Source of the DNA: Streptomyces sp. SM11
GTDB taxonomy: Bacteria > Actinomycetota > Actinomycetes > Streptomycetales > Streptomycetaceae
DNA: 64,000 bases
Assembly: GCF_002910905.1 (NCBI RefSeq)
Contig: NZ_NEUE01000260.1
Coordinates: 43,905 to 107,904 of the forward strand
Direction: 5' to 3'
In this document: in pieces, positions 42,976-51,669 of the stretch
Layout: each line of letters opens with the position of its first letter
Position numbering within the stretch: position 1 is the stretch's first letter
The notes under the pieces: model-generated
Told to the model about the DNA's origin: nothing
Database searches by the model: none
The model's input: the letters and a program-made list of their open reading frames with translations, nothing else
Made by a program: the position numbers and the translations under genes

Positions 42976-44424
42976 TCAGACGGCCGCCGGCTCCGGATCC
43001 GCGGTGTCCTGGTCCACCGGTCCGGGGGCGGTGCCGCCGGCGCTGCGACGGCCCGGGATCAGGAGTGCCGCGAGTGCGCCCAGGGCGACCGCGCCGGCCC
43101 CGATCCAGACGGCGGGCACGGTCCCGTCCGCGAACAGTTGCGGTGGGCCGTAGCCGCCCTGCGCGGCGAAGACGGCTGCGAGCACCGCGACCCCGAGCGC
43201 CCCGCCGACCTCGCGCAGCGCGTTGTTGGCTCCGGAGGCGATGCCCTGTTCCCCGGGCCGGACGCTGGAGAGCACCAGGCTCGCGGCGGGCGCGAAGTAC
43301 ATGGCCATGCCGACTCCGCCGATGATCAGGGCGGGGAGCTGGGCGGGGTAGCTCACGTCCGGTTCGATGACCAGGGCGAACAGTCCCAGCCCGAGGGCCT
43401 GGAGCGCGAGCCCGGTGACCACCACCGGGCGGCCCCCGAAGCGGTCGGAGAGATACCCGGCGAGCGGGGCGACGAGGATCGGCATCCCGGTCCAGGGCAG
43501 CATCCGCAGCCCGGCCTCGGTGGGCGAGTGTCCGAGGCCGTTCTGGAGGAACTGGCTGAGCAGGAAGATCGATCCGAACATCCCGAGGAACATCAGCAGG
43601 CTCGCGGCGTTGATCCCGAGGAAGGCCCGGCTGCGGAACAGCCGCATCGGCAGCATCGGGTTCTCGGCCCGGATTCCGTGGCGGACGAACAGCCCGAGCA
43701 GCGCCGCGCCCGCGATCAGCCCGGTCAGGACGACGGGGCCGGTCCACCCGTGGCTCGCGGTGTTGACCAGGGCGTAGACGATGCCGAAGAGGCCCGCGCT
43801 GACCAGGACCGTGCCGCGGATGTCCAGGGGCGCTTTCGGGGCGTACGACTCGGTGAGCCGCAGCCGGGCCAGGGGCAGCAGCACCAGGCCGATCGGCACG
43901 TTCAGCCAGAAGATCCACTGCCAGGAGATGTGCTCGGTGAGCGCTCCGCCGATCAGCGGGCCGCTGGCGACCGCCACCCCGGTCACCGCTCCGAAGACGC
44001 CCAGTGCCGCGCCGCGCCGCTCGGGCGGGACGGCGGCGCCGATCAGGGTGAGCGTCAACGGCATCATGATCGCCGCCCCCAGGCCCTGGACCGCCCGGAA
44101 GGCGATGAGCTCCTCGATGCCCGGGGAGAGGGCGGCCGCGGCGGAGGCGGCGGTGAAGACGGCGAGTCCGGTCATGAACAGCCGCCGTCTGCCGAACCGG
44201 TCCCCGAGCGCGGCCCCGAGCATCAGCAGTACGGCGAAGGTGAGGGTGTACGCGTTCACCGTCCATTCCAGCTCCTCCAGGCCGCCGCCGAGGCTCTGGC
44301 GGATGGAGGGGAGTGCGGTCGTGACGACGAGGTTGTCGAGGGCCGCCATGAATCCGGCGACGCTCGTGATGACGAGAACCCAGACCGTTCCCCCGCGGCC
44401 TGCCGTGCTGTGCTGCTCGTTCAC
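42976..44424 (-). CDS. MFS drug exporter, DHA2 (EmrB/QacA) type
   Basis: 482 residues, about 14 transmembrane helices. Motif D1-like FMAALDNLVVTTALPSIRQS in helix 1, motif A GDRFGRRRLF, and antiporter motif C GPLIGGALTEHISWQWIFWL. A proton-driven exporter of hydrophobic compounds. The divergent-family TetR gene follows on the same strand upstream, and matching operators stand before both genes. Substrate unknown. Confidence 0.85.
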   Translation of the reverse strand: MNEQHSTAGRGGTVWVLVITSVAGFMAALDNLVVTTALPSIRQSLGGGLEELEWTVNAYTLTFAVLLMLGAALGDRFGRRRLFMTGLAVFTAASAAAALSPGIEELIAFRAVQGLGAAIMMPLTLTLIGAAVPPERRGAALGVFGAVTGVAVASGPLIGGALTEHISWQWIFWLNVPIGLVLLPLARLRLTESYAPKAPLDIRGTVLVSAGLFGIVYALVNTASHGWTGPVVLTGLIAGAALLGLFVRHGIRAENPMLPMRLFRSRAFLGINAASLLMFLGMFGSIFLLSQFLQNGLGHSPTEAGLRMLPWTGMPILVAPLAGYLSDRFGGRPVVVTGLALQALGLGLFALVIEPDVSYPAQLPALIIGGVGMAMYFAPAASLVLSSVRPGEQGIASGANNALREVGGALGVAVLAAVFAAQGGYGPPQLFADGTVPAVWIGAGAVALGALAALLIPGRRSAGGTAPGPVDQDTADPEPAAV

Positions 44425-44442
44425 TTCTCCCCCTGCTAATTA

Positions 44443-44458
44443 GTTATTGATCACTAAC
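44443..44458. promoter_or_regulatory. Operator candidate before the MFS exporter
   Basis: GTTATTG-AT-CACTAAC, one mismatch from the perfect palindrome before the TetR gene, 18 nt upstream of the exporter start codon. The AT-rich run stands out in this GC-rich DNA. Confidence 0.75.
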
Positions 44459-44499
44459 TTCTGCGGACAGAAAATTCGGGCGGGACCTGAGCGCGCTGT

Positions 44500-45057
44500 T
44501 CACCCGGCGGGCCTGCCCGAGATGGAGAACCCCGACCAGACACGGTGATCGGCCGGAAAGCCGAGCGAGGCGAGCGTGTTGACGAGCATCCCGTACGCCA
44601 GGAACGTCGTCGTCCCACCCTCGTCGGCGCCGAGCATGATGTGCACGTCGTCCCACATCCGCTCCCAGGCCGCCCGCAGCGACTCACCGAACGCTCGATC
44701 ACCGGCAGCCTCCGCAGCGGCGACGGCCGCGTACGCCTGCATCTGCATCATCAGCTTCTCGCCGTCGTCGACGATCAGCCGCTGGTACGCCTCAGCCATG
44801 GCATGCAGCACCTCCTCCCCCTCCAGCCCTTCGGAGGCCGTCGCGAACACCTGGCGGGTGTCCTCCAGGCAGCGTTCGGCGGCGGCGAGGAAGATGGCCT
44901 GCTTGTTGGGGAAGAGCCGGAAGAGATACGGCTGCGAGACGCCGACCCGCCGGGCGATCACCTCGGTGGACGTCCCGTTGTAGCCGCCGCGGGCGAACTC
45001 GGTGATCGCCGCCCGGACGACGCTCTCGCGCCGTTCCTCCGCACTCATCCTTGCCAT
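44500..45057 (-). CDS. TetR-family regulator of the MFS exporter
   Basis: 185 residues. HTH TSTEVIARRVGVSQPYLFRL at about 30-50, helical ligand domain. It lies 75 nt upstream of the exporter gene on the same strand. An almost identical operator precedes each gene, which makes autoregulation and exporter repression the simplest model. Confidence 0.88.
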   Translation of the reverse strand: MARMSAEERRESVVRAAITEFARGGYNGTSTEVIARRVGVSQPYLFRLFPNKQAIFLAAAERCLEDTRQVFATASEGLEGEEVLHAMAEAYQRLIVDDGEKLMMQMQAYAAVAAAEAAGDRAFGESLRAAWERMWDDVHIMLGADEGGTTTFLAYGMLVNTLASLGFPADHRVWSGFSISGRPAG

Positions 45058-45065
45058 GAAAGTAA

Positions 45066-45081
45066 GTTATTGCTCAATAAC
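45066..45081. promoter_or_regulatory. Operator of the TetR gene (perfect palindrome)
   Basis: GTTATTG-CT-CAATAAC, perfect 7-bp arms, only 8 nt upstream of the TetR start codon, so bound repressor would block initiation directly. Confidence 0.8.
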
Positions 45082-45116
45082 CAACTCTGCAAGGGCCCGG
45101 GGCGACGAACACACGC

Positions 45117-45149
45117 GAGGGGCGCCCCTCCGCAGGAGGAACGCCCCTC
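45117..45149 (-). terminator. Terminator after the dehydratase pair
   Basis: Stem GAGGGGCG-CCCTCC with its partner GGAGGA-CGCCCCTC around a short loop, 27 nt beyond the last dehydratase stop codon. Confidence 0.7.
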
Positions 45150-45175
45150 ACCTCCGGCCACCGCGCCGGTACGCC

Positions 45176-45604
45176 TCAGGCGAGCCGGACCACGGCCCGG
45201 GACATCCCCAGCACCTTCTTGCCGTCGCACATGGCGACCAGGTCCACCCGGACCAGGTTGTCGTCCAGCTTCGCCGCGACCTTGCCGCTGACCTCGATCA
45301 GCGCGCCCTTGTCATCGTTGGGCACGACGACCGGCTTCGTGAAACGCACCCCGTAGTCGACGACCGCGCCCGGGTCGCCGGCCCAGTCCGTGACCACCCG
45401 GATCGCCGCGGCCATCGTGAACATGCCGTGGGCGATCACATCCGGCAGACCGACCTCGCGCGCGAACTTCTCGTTCCAGTGGATGGGGTTGAAGTCACCG
45501 GAGGCGCCCGCGTACCGCACGAGTGTGGCCCGTGTCACCGGGAACGACTGCGACCGCAGTTCCGTACCGACCTCGACCGACCCGTAGGAGACCTTCGCCG
45601 TCAT
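45176..45604 (-). CDS. MaoC-family dehydratase, HadB-like
   Basis: 142 residues from ATG 45604, overlapping the preceding TGA. Hotdog fold with the hydratase 2 motif YAGASGDFNPIHWNEKFARE (catalytic Asp and His) and GLPDVIAHGMFTMA. It would pair with the product of the next upstream gene to make a heterodimer that dehydrates 3-hydroxyacyl thioesters, as HadAB does in mycobacteria. In Streptomyces, which make no mycolates, the substrate is unclear. Confidence 0.85.
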   Translation of the reverse strand: MTAKVSYGSVEVGTELRSQSFPVTRATLVRYAGASGDFNPIHWNEKFAREVGLPDVIAHGMFTMAAAIRVVTDWAGDPGAVVDYGVRFTKPVVVPNDDKGALIEVSGKVAAKLDDNLVRVDLVAMCDGKKVLGMSRAVVRLA

Positions 45605-46056
45605 CACGCCTCCTCGGCGGCGCGCGCCACCAGCTTCAACAACGTCGTGACCACCAGTTCGCCGGCCTCGTCGTGCACATCTCCACGGACGTCCAGGATG
45701 TCGTTGCCCGCAAGAGACTTGATGCCCTCGATCGTCGAGGTGACCGTCAGCCGGTCCCCCGCCCGCACCGGACGCACGTAACTGAACTTCTGGTCCCCGT
45801 GGACGACCCGGCTGTAGTCCAGGCCCAGCTGCGGGTCCTGAACCACCTCTCCGGCGGCCCGGTAGGTGATCGAGAAGACGAACGTGGGCGGCGCGATCAC
45901 ATCGGCATGACCGAGCGCACGGGCGGCTTCCGCATCGACGTACGCCGGATGGGTGTCGCCCACCGCCTCGGCGAACTCGCGGATCTTCTCCCGGCCGACC
46001 TCGTACGCCGGAGTGGGCGGATAGGTCCGCCCCACGAAGGACTGGTCGAGCGCCAT
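45604..46056 (-). CDS. FAS1-like/MaoC dehydratase subunit, HadA-like
   Basis: 150 residues from ATG 46056 (MALDQSFVGRTYPPTPAYEV). Hotdog fold with REKIREFAEAVGDTHPAYVD and VVHGDQKFSYVRPVRAGDRL. It lacks the D-x-N-P-I-H catalytic pair of its partner, as expected for the structural HadA subunit. Translationally coupled to the HadB-like gene and located next to rpmG, as I recall for other Streptomyces. Confidence 0.85.
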   Translation of the reverse strand: MALDQSFVGRTYPPTPAYEVGREKIREFAEAVGDTHPAYVDAEAARALGHADVIAPPTFVFSITYRAAGEVVQDPQLGLDYSRVVHGDQKFSYVRPVRAGDRLTVTSTIEGIKSLAGNDILDVRGDVHDEAGELVVTTLLKLVARAAEEA

Positions 46057-46128
46057 GAGCTCGCTACCTCCTGATGAAAGACGAATAAGGGCACGCCCCT
46101 GTGGGCGGGGAACGACCCCATACAACGA

Positions 46129-46161
46129 CACGAGGCCGCCCCCAGAGGGGACGGCCTCGTG
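46129..46161 (-). terminator. Terminator after rpmG
   Basis: Stem CACGAGGCCG / CGGCCTCGTG with partial inner pairing, between the rpmG stop and the dehydratase operon. Confidence 0.75.
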
Positions 46162-46173
46162 TACGAGCCTGAT

Positions 46174-46338
46174 TCAGCGCGTTTCGCGGTGCGCGGTGTG
46201 CGAGTTGCAGCGCGGGCAGTGCTTCTTCATCTCAAGACGGTCCGGGTTGTTACGCCGGTTCTTCTTGGTGATGTAGTTCCGCTCCTTGCACTCCACGCAG
46301 GCCAGCGTGATCTTCGGGCGGACGTCGGTGGCAGCCAC
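46174..46338 (-). CDS. rpmG: 50S ribosomal protein L33 (zinc-binding form)
   Basis: 54 residues from GTG 46338 ([20 protein letters not shown]). The Cys pairs ACVEC and HCPRC mark the zinc-binding (C+) form; streptomycetes also have zinc-free paralogues induced under zinc limitation. Encoded beside tRNA genes. Confidence 0.96.
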
Positions 46339-46426
46339 GTGAGTGCTCCTTGGACGGACGGTGGACGGATGAACGCATAAAAGAGTAGCCGATCGAAGGA
46401 CCGACCCAACCATCGGCTACCGTTAG

Positions 46427-46499
46427 TAGCGGTGACCGGACTTGAACCGGTGACACAGCGATTATGAGCCGCTTGCTCTACCGACTGAGCTACACCGCT
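46427..46499 (-). tRNA. tRNA-Met (CAT, elongator type)
   Basis: 73 nt. Acceptor AGCGGTG/CACCGCT fully paired at position 1-72, so not an initiator; anticodon loop CTCATAA. CCA is not encoded. Confidence 0.93.
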
Positions 46500-46545
46500 T
46501 TGATGAATGAGTCCCCCCGCCGAAGCGGGGTTTCCCGATCACCAG

Positions 46546-46618
46546 AGCCCCAATGCGGAATCGAACCGCAGACCTTCTCCTTACCATGGAGACGCTCTAC
46601 CGACTGAGCTATTGGGGC
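46546..46618 (-). tRNA. tRNA-Thr (GGT)
   Basis: 73 nt. Acceptor GCCCCAA/TTGGGGC, anticodon loop ATGGTAA gives GGT, T-arm TGCGG-TTCGATT-CCGCA. It is 46 nt from tRNA-Met in the same direction, with a GC-rich hairpin between them. Confidence 0.94.
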
Positions 46619-46872
46619 GAGCGATGAAGACATTACACGGTCCCCCGCCGGTTGCCCAAATCCGTTTGTTCCGCACGCTCCGGCCCTCCGCCCGGGGCCG
46701 CCCACACCCCCTGATCAGGCCTTGATCCTGGCCATGTCCGACTCCGGCCGGGACCGGCCGGCCGCCGCCACAGGCGCACCGGTACGACTATTCCGCTCCT
46801 CCCGGAAGCCGCCCCCGCACGCCCCTAGGGTGTGGTCACTCCGTGTGATCTTGCACCCCTCCCAGGAGCGCG

Positions 46873-48168
46873 ATGCCTGACAGCCAGCCACGGCGGCCCG
46901 ACGACAACGCGCCCGACAGCGCCGACGCAGCCACCACCGCCGACACCCCCGCCCTCGTCCTCGGCGGCGCCCGCCTCGCGGACGGCCGGGCCGTCGACGT
47001 ACGCCTGAGCGGCAGCCGGATCGAGGCCGTCGGCACCGCGGGCAGCCTCACCGCCCGCGGCCCCCGCATCGACCTCCGCGGCTATCTGCTGCTCCCCGCC
47101 CCGGCCGAAGCCCACGCCCACAGCGACACCGCCCTCACCGCGGACAGCGCGGGCCCCGACAGTCCGGGCCCCGCCTCCCACCGCGCCGAGGACATCCAGC
47201 GCCGCGCCACCGAGGCCGCGCTCCTCCAGCTCGGCCACGGCGCCACCGCCCTGCGCACCCACGTCCGCGTCGGCGACGTCCAGGGCCTCGTCCCGCTCGA
47301 AGCCGTCCTGCAGGCCCGGCGTGCCCTGCGCGGCCTCGCCGACGTCATGCCCGTCGCGGTCCCCCGGCTCCTCACCGGCGTCGCCGGAGCGGACAGCCTC
47401 GCGATGCTCAGGGACGCGGTGAAGATGGGCGCGGCCGTCGTCGGCGGCCGCCCCGACCTCGACCCGGACCCCACGGGCTACACCGAGGCCGTCCTGGAGA
47501 TCGCCGCCGAGCACGGCTGCCCCGTGGACCTGCACACCGACGGCGACGACCCCGCCCGCCTGGCCCGGCTCGCCGCGATGGCCGCCGGCCTGCGCCCCGG
47601 TGTCACCCTCAGCCCCTGCGCCGGTCTGGCCCATCTGCCCCTGGACGCCGCGGGCCGCGCCGCCGACCGGCTCGCTGCCGCCGGGATCACCGTGGTCTGC
47701 CTGCCCCAGGGCGGCTGCGCCGGTGCGGAGCGCCGTACGACCGCCCCCGTACGCCTTCTGCGCTCCGCCGGCGTGCGCGTCGCGGCGGGCAGTGGCGCGC
47801 TGCGGGACACGGCCAACCCTGTCGGTCGCGGCGATCCTCTCGAAGCCGCCTACCTCCTCGCCTCACAGTCCGGGCTACGCGCCGAACAGGCGTACGCCAT
47901 GGTCTCCACGACCGCCCGTGCGTCCCTCGGCCTTTCCGACGTACGCGTCGAGGCGGGCTTCCCCGCCGAACTCCTCGCCGTACGCGGCGAACGGCTCTCC
48001 GCGGTGCTCTCCCTCGCCTACAGCCGCATCGTCATCCACCGCGGCCGCGTCGTCGCCCGCACCAGCGCCGTGCGCGAGTACTGCGACTCCGACTCCGACG
48101 CCACCACCGGCCTCGGCGGTCTCCCGCGCCAGGGACGACCCGACTCCGGTTCCGGGCCGAGGAACTGA
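46873..48168 (+). CDS. Amidohydrolase-family protein (cytosine deaminase-like)
   Basis: 431 residues from ATG 46873 after CCAGGAG. The first 25 residues are a polar extension. The composite beta domain and barrel follow. The H-x-H motif is EAHAHSDTAL near 78, a further His is in DLHTDGDD, and the region of the final Asp is AGSGALRDTANPVGRGDPL. The first two resemble cytosine deaminase/amino-deaminase enzymes. The third His expected in SPCAGLAHL seems shifted, so metal-site completeness is uncertain. Probably a deaminase or hydrolase of a cyclic nitrogen compound. Confidence 0.7.
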   Translation: MPDSQPRRPDDNAPDSADAATTADTPALVLGGARLADGRAVDVRLSGSRIEAVGTAGSLTARGPRIDLRGYLLLPAPAEAHAHSDTALTADSAGPDSPGPASHRAEDIQRRATEAALLQLGHGATALRTHVRVGDVQGLVPLEAVLQARRALRGLADVMPVAVPRLLTGVAGADSLAMLRDAVKMGAAVVGGRPDLDPDPTGYTEAVLEIAAEHGCPVDLHTDGDDPARLARLAAMAAGLRPGVTLSPCAGLAHLPLDAAGRAADRLAAAGITVVCLPQGGCAGAERRTTAPVRLLRSAGVRVAAGSGALRDTANPVGRGDPLEAAYLLASQSGLRAEQAYAMVSTTARASLGLSDVRVEAGFPAELLAVRGERLSAVLSLAYSRIVIHRGRVVARTSAVREYCDSDSDATTGLGGLPRQGRPDSGSGPRN

Positions 48169-48201
48169 GCGTGAGCCCGCCCCAGGCGTACGGTCGGGGG
48201 T

Positions 48202-48858
48202 ATGCGCATTGTCATCGCAGGTGGACACGGACAGATCGCACTGCGGCTGGAGCGGCTGCTCGCCGCACGCGGGGATGAAGCCGTAGGGATCATCCGCAAC
48301 CCCCGACAGAGTCAGGACCTGACCGAAGCCGGCGCCCAACCCGCCGTGCTGGACCTCGAATCGGCCACCGTGCAACAGACCGCGGAGGTGCTGCGCGGCG
48401 CGGACGCGGCCGTCTTCGCTGCGGGCGCGGGGCCGAACAGCGGTACCGCCCGCAAGGACACCGTCGACCGCGACGCGGCCGTGCTGTTCGCCGACGCGGC
48501 CGAGGCGGCAGGCGTCCGCCGCTACCTCGTCGTCTCCTCGATGGGCGCCGATCCCGACCATCCGGGCGACGAGGTCTTCGACGTGTACCTGCGGGCCAAG
48601 GGCGCCGCCGACGCCGACGTACGCTCCCGCGCCGGGTTGGACTGGACGATCCTGCGCCCCGGCATGCTGACCGACGACGCGGGCACCGGGCGGGTCGTCC
48701 TGGCCGCCTCGACGGGCCGTGGCCCGATCCCCCGCGACGATGTGGCGGCCACGCTGCTGGACCTGCTGGACACCCCGGCGACGGCGGGCCTCACCCTCGA
48801 AGTGATCTCCGGGAACGTGCCGGTGACGGTGGCCGTGAAGGACGCCGCGGGCAACTGA
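48202..48858 (+). CDS. NAD(P)-binding NmrA/NAD-epimerase-like protein
   Basis: 218 residues. Rossmann motif MRIVIAGGHGQIALRLERLL (GGHGQIA), then GADAAVFAAGAG, YLVVSSMGAD and LDWTILRPGMLTDDAGTGR. An atypical SDR like the YwnB/HSCARG group. No Tyr-x-x-x-Lys pair. Encoded 33 nt after the amidohydrolase, possibly in the same transcript, and followed by a strong hairpin. Confidence 0.78.
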   Translation: MRIVIAGGHGQIALRLERLLAARGDEAVGIIRNPRQSQDLTEAGAQPAVLDLESATVQQTAEVLRGADAAVFAAGAGPNSGTARKDTVDRDAAVLFADAAEAAGVRRYLVVSSMGADPDHPGDEVFDVYLRAKGAADADVRSRAGLDWTILRPGMLTDDAGTGRVVLAASTGRGPIPRDDVAATLLDLLDTPATAGLTLEVISGNVPVTVAVKDAAGN

Positions 48859-48904
48859 CCCGCACCTGGGCACCCTGCCCTGAACTCAGCACCCGGACAA
48901 CGAG

Positions 48905-48938
48905 GAAGCCCCCGACCAGAAGACTGGTCGGGGGCTTC
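48905..48938. terminator. Terminator between the NmrA-like gene and tRNA-Tyr
   Basis: Perfect 15-bp stem GAAGCCCCCGACCAG / CTGGTCGGGGGCTTC with loop AAGA. It serves the rightward gene and the leftward tRNA gene. Confidence 0.85.
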
Positions 48939-48945
48939 GTTCGCG

Positions 48946-49027
<82 letters not shown>

Positions 49028-49189
49028 TCGAACTACGCGTTGGATCTCGTGGTGAGCTCCTTGGCGACGACGTAAACAATACCTGATGACCAGGGGTGCT
49101 CCGCCACCTCATTGATCAGCGGCCCGAGGGGGCGACGGTGGCTAGGCTTGCGCTGTATCCCCAGCATTCGACGCAAGGAGCCACACGTC

Positions 49190-49678
49190 ATGGCCGACTC
49201 CAGTTTCGACATCGTCTCGAAGGTCGAGCGGCAGGAGGTCGACAACGCCCTCAACCAGGCCGCCAAGGAGATCTCCCAGCGTTACGACTTCAAGGGCACG
49301 GGCGCCTCGATCTCGTGGTCGGGCGAGAAGATCCTGATGGAGGCGAACGGCGAGGAGCGCGTCAAGGCCATCCTCGACATCTTCCAGTCCAAGCTGGTCA
49401 AGCGCGGTATCTCGCTGAAGTCGCTGGACGCCGGCGAGCCGCAGCTCTCGGGCAAGGAGTACAAGATCTTCGCCACGATCGAGGAAGGCATCTCCCAGGA
49501 CAACGCCAAGAAGGTGGCGAAGATCATCCGCGACGAGGGCCCGAAGGGCGTCAAGGCGCAGGTCCAGGGCGACGAGCTGCGGGTCAGCTCGAAGAGCCGG
49601 GACGACCTGCAGGCCGTACAGGCGCTGCTGAAGGGGCAGGACTTCGACTTCGCGGTGCAGTTCGTGAACTACCGGTAG
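49190..49678 (+). CDS. YajQ-family nucleotide-binding protein
   Basis: 162 residues from ATG 49190 (MADSSFDIVSKVERQEVDNA). Two ferredoxin-like halves with QRYDFKGTGASISW and ISQDNAKKVAKIIRDEGPKG. YajQ/DUF520 proteins bind nucleotides (GTP or cyclic di-GMP in some bacteria) and RNA. Role in Streptomyces unknown. Monocistronic. Confidence 0.93.
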   Translation: MADSSFDIVSKVERQEVDNALNQAAKEISQRYDFKGTGASISWSGEKILMEANGEERVKAILDIFQSKLVKRGISLKSLDAGEPQLSGKEYKIFATIEEGISQDNAKKVAKIIRDEGPKGVKAQVQGDELRVSSKSRDDLQAVQALLKGQDFDFAVQFVNYR

Positions 49679-49889
49679 TCAACTGACCCGACCGGCGAGG
49701 ACGTTGCCGAGCGGACCGCGCGGAACGCAACGGGGGCACATCGCCGAGGACGACCTCGACGGCGGCCCTCGTTGTGTCTTCGCCGGCCGGCCACGGACGC
49801 GTGTACGTGTGATGGCGGCCTCCGCCCACCGGGCCGAGCTAGGCGCCGTGGACACCGACAGAACGTTGCGCGGTCATCCCGGGGGAAGT

Positions 49890-51074
49890 TCATCCGGCAG
49901 GTTCGCAGGCCTGGGCAGGAACGGGTTCACGCGTCCTGACCGGTAGTGCCCTCGCGCCGATCCAGCCGGTCAGAACCATGGCGAGCCCCGTGGGGAGCAA
50001 CGCCCACCCCGCAAGACCGCCGGAGTCGGCCCCGCCGGCCAGAAGGCCGCTCCCGACAGCGGCACCCGCGGCGGAACCGAGGTACATGGCTGCCATCTGG
50101 AAGGCGATGACCGCCATCGCCCGGTCCGGGCGGTCCCGCGTGAGTGCTTGCTGCAGGGTCGGCACGCTTGCCCAGCCGGCAGCTCCCCACAGGGCCGCGG
50201 CGATCAGCCACACGGCCGGGGCGGAGAAGATCCGGACCGCGCCGAAGCTCACGGCGAGTGTCGCCGGCAGGATCAGCAGCAGCGCCCCGGGGCCGTACCT
50301 GTCCAGGGGCTTGCCGATCAGCGCGGCCCCCGTGACGCCGCCGATGCCCCACGCCCACACCAGGGCGAAGCCCCAGTCCCGAAGACCTCGGGCGTCCGCC
50401 ATCGGAAGCAGGTAGGTGTACAGACCGAGGCTGGCCATGCCGAGCAGGAACGCCGCGACGATTCCGGCGGCGGTCCTGCCCGAGCGCAGCACCCCGAAGA
50501 CCGGCGCACCGCCCGTCGCGGGCAAGGCCGGCAGCGTGTGGGCGCGGGCGGCGAGGGCGATCATGCTGAGCACACCGACAGCGACGACCAGAGCCATGGT
50601 CCAGCGCCAGCCCAGATTCTCCCCGATCAGCATGCCCACGGGCACCCCCGCGACCGTACCCGTGGACAGGCCGAAGGTGACCATCGCCATCGCCCGGCCG
50701 CGTTCGCGATCAGCGACCATCGCGGCGGCGGTCGCCGTCGCGACCGCCGTGAGGATGCCCGCGCCCGCGCCCGCGACGACGCGGGACGCGAGGAACAACC
50801 CGGCTCCCGGCGCCACGACGGTGATGAGGTTTCCGAGGTTGAACACGCCGAGCGCGATCAACAGTGCTCGCGCGGTACTGCCACGGGCGAGCCGTCCGGA
50901 CAGCAGCGGCCCGGCCACGGCGTACGCGGCGGTGAAGGCGGTCACCCCGAGGCCGACCACAGCGACCGTCGTCACCAGCGAGTCGGCGATCGACGGCAGC
51001 ACCCCGGCCAGGACGTAGGCGTCGATGCCGAGCGCGACGGCGGCGGCAACCAGGGGCCACACCTTGCGGATCAC
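49890..51074 (-). CDS. MFS transporter, AraJ/sugar-efflux type
   Basis: 394 residues from GTG 51074, overlapping the preceding stop by four bases (GTGA). About 12 transmembrane helices; motif C-like VTFGLSTGTVAGVPVGMLIG and the internal repeat typical of DHA1 exporters. It ends in a short polar tail. Translational coupling to an ArsR-type regulator suggests an inducible exporter. Substrate unknown. Confidence 0.85.
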   Translation of the reverse strand: MIRKVWPLVAAAVALGIDAYVLAGVLPSIADSLVTTVAVVGLGVTAFTAAYAVAGPLLSGRLARGSTARALLIALGVFNLGNLITVVAPGAGLFLASRVVAGAGAGILTAVATATAAAMVADRERGRAMAMVTFGLSTGTVAGVPVGMLIGENLGWRWTMALVVAVGVLSMIALAARAHTLPALPATGGAPVFGVLRSGRTAAGIVAAFLLGMASLGLYTYLLPMADARGLRDWGFALVWAWGIGGVTGAALIGKPLDRYGPGALLLILPATLAVSFGAVRIFSAPAVWLIAAALWGAAGWASVPTLQQALTRDRPDRAMAVIAFQMAAMYLGSAAGAAVGSGLLAGGADSGGLAGWALLPTGLAMVLTGWIGARALPVRTREPVPAQACEPAG

Positions 51075-51409
51075 GCGTCCCCCTCCTCGTCCACGCCCGC
51101 CGGGTAGCCGTTCAGGACGGTCTGGATCAGGCCGGGGAACCGAGCCTCCAGATCGTCCGCACGGAGCCGGATCATGCACTTGCGCCCCTCGGCGCGGACG
51201 AACACGATCCCGGACTCACGCAGCAGGCTCGTGTGGTGCGTGAGCGTCGACCGCGGCAGGTCCGGGCCGAGCTCGATGCTGTCGACCTCGCCGCGCTCGA
51301 CGAGCGTGCGGACCATGCCCAGCCGCAGCGGCTCGCTGAGGGCGAACAGCACTCTGGGCATCGCGATCTCCGACGTCTCCGGATGCCGGTACACCCTTAC
51401 GGCAGCCAT
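51071..51409 (-). CDS. ArsR-family winged-helix regulator
   Basis: 112 residues. Winged helix: LSEPLRLGMVRTLVERGEVD, LPRSTLTHHTSLLRESGIVF, RAEGRKCMIRLRADDL. There is no metal-binding C-x-C in the recognition helix, so a non-metal signal is likely. An inverted repeat lies just upstream of its start, consistent with autorepression of this regulator-exporter operon. Confidence 0.88.
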   Translation of the reverse strand: MAAVRVYRHPETSEIAMPRVLFALSEPLRLGMVRTLVERGEVDSIELGPDLPRSTLTHHTSLLRESGIVFVRAEGRKCMIRLRADDLEARFPGLIQTVLNGYPAGVDEEGDA

Positions 51410-51425
51410 GCCACCCCCCTATCGT

Positions 51426-51454
51426 TCGAAATATCTCGCACGAAGATAGTTCGA
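51426..51454. promoter_or_regulatory. Operator candidate of the ArsR-MFS operon
   Basis: TCGAAATATCT and AGATAGTTCGA are near-perfect inverted arms (one mismatch) around a 7-nt centre, 17 nt upstream of the regulator start, in an AT-rich patch. A typical size for an ArsR dimer site. Confidence 0.7.
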
Positions 51455-51669
51455 TAATTCCCGCACAGTCAAGCCGGACGAGAGGTACGACTGAGTTGTA
51501 GGGCTCATGGCTGAGGTGTACGACGCGCACGGAAGTGCCGACGCCACCGGCGCCTCCGCGTCTCTCCGCGCTCCCGGCCCGGGGGTGCGGGTGCGATGTC
51601 CGAATACCGCCGGTGGTGGTATGGCGAGTGGGCGCAGACTGGCCGTACGGACCGGGGAAGTGAGAAGGC

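Noticed and set aside
41249..44266. A 1005-codon minus-strand frame across the reductase, murB and exporter genes
   Set aside because: It runs out of frame through three clear genes and is Arg/Pro/Gly-rich nonsense; a GC-composition artefact.
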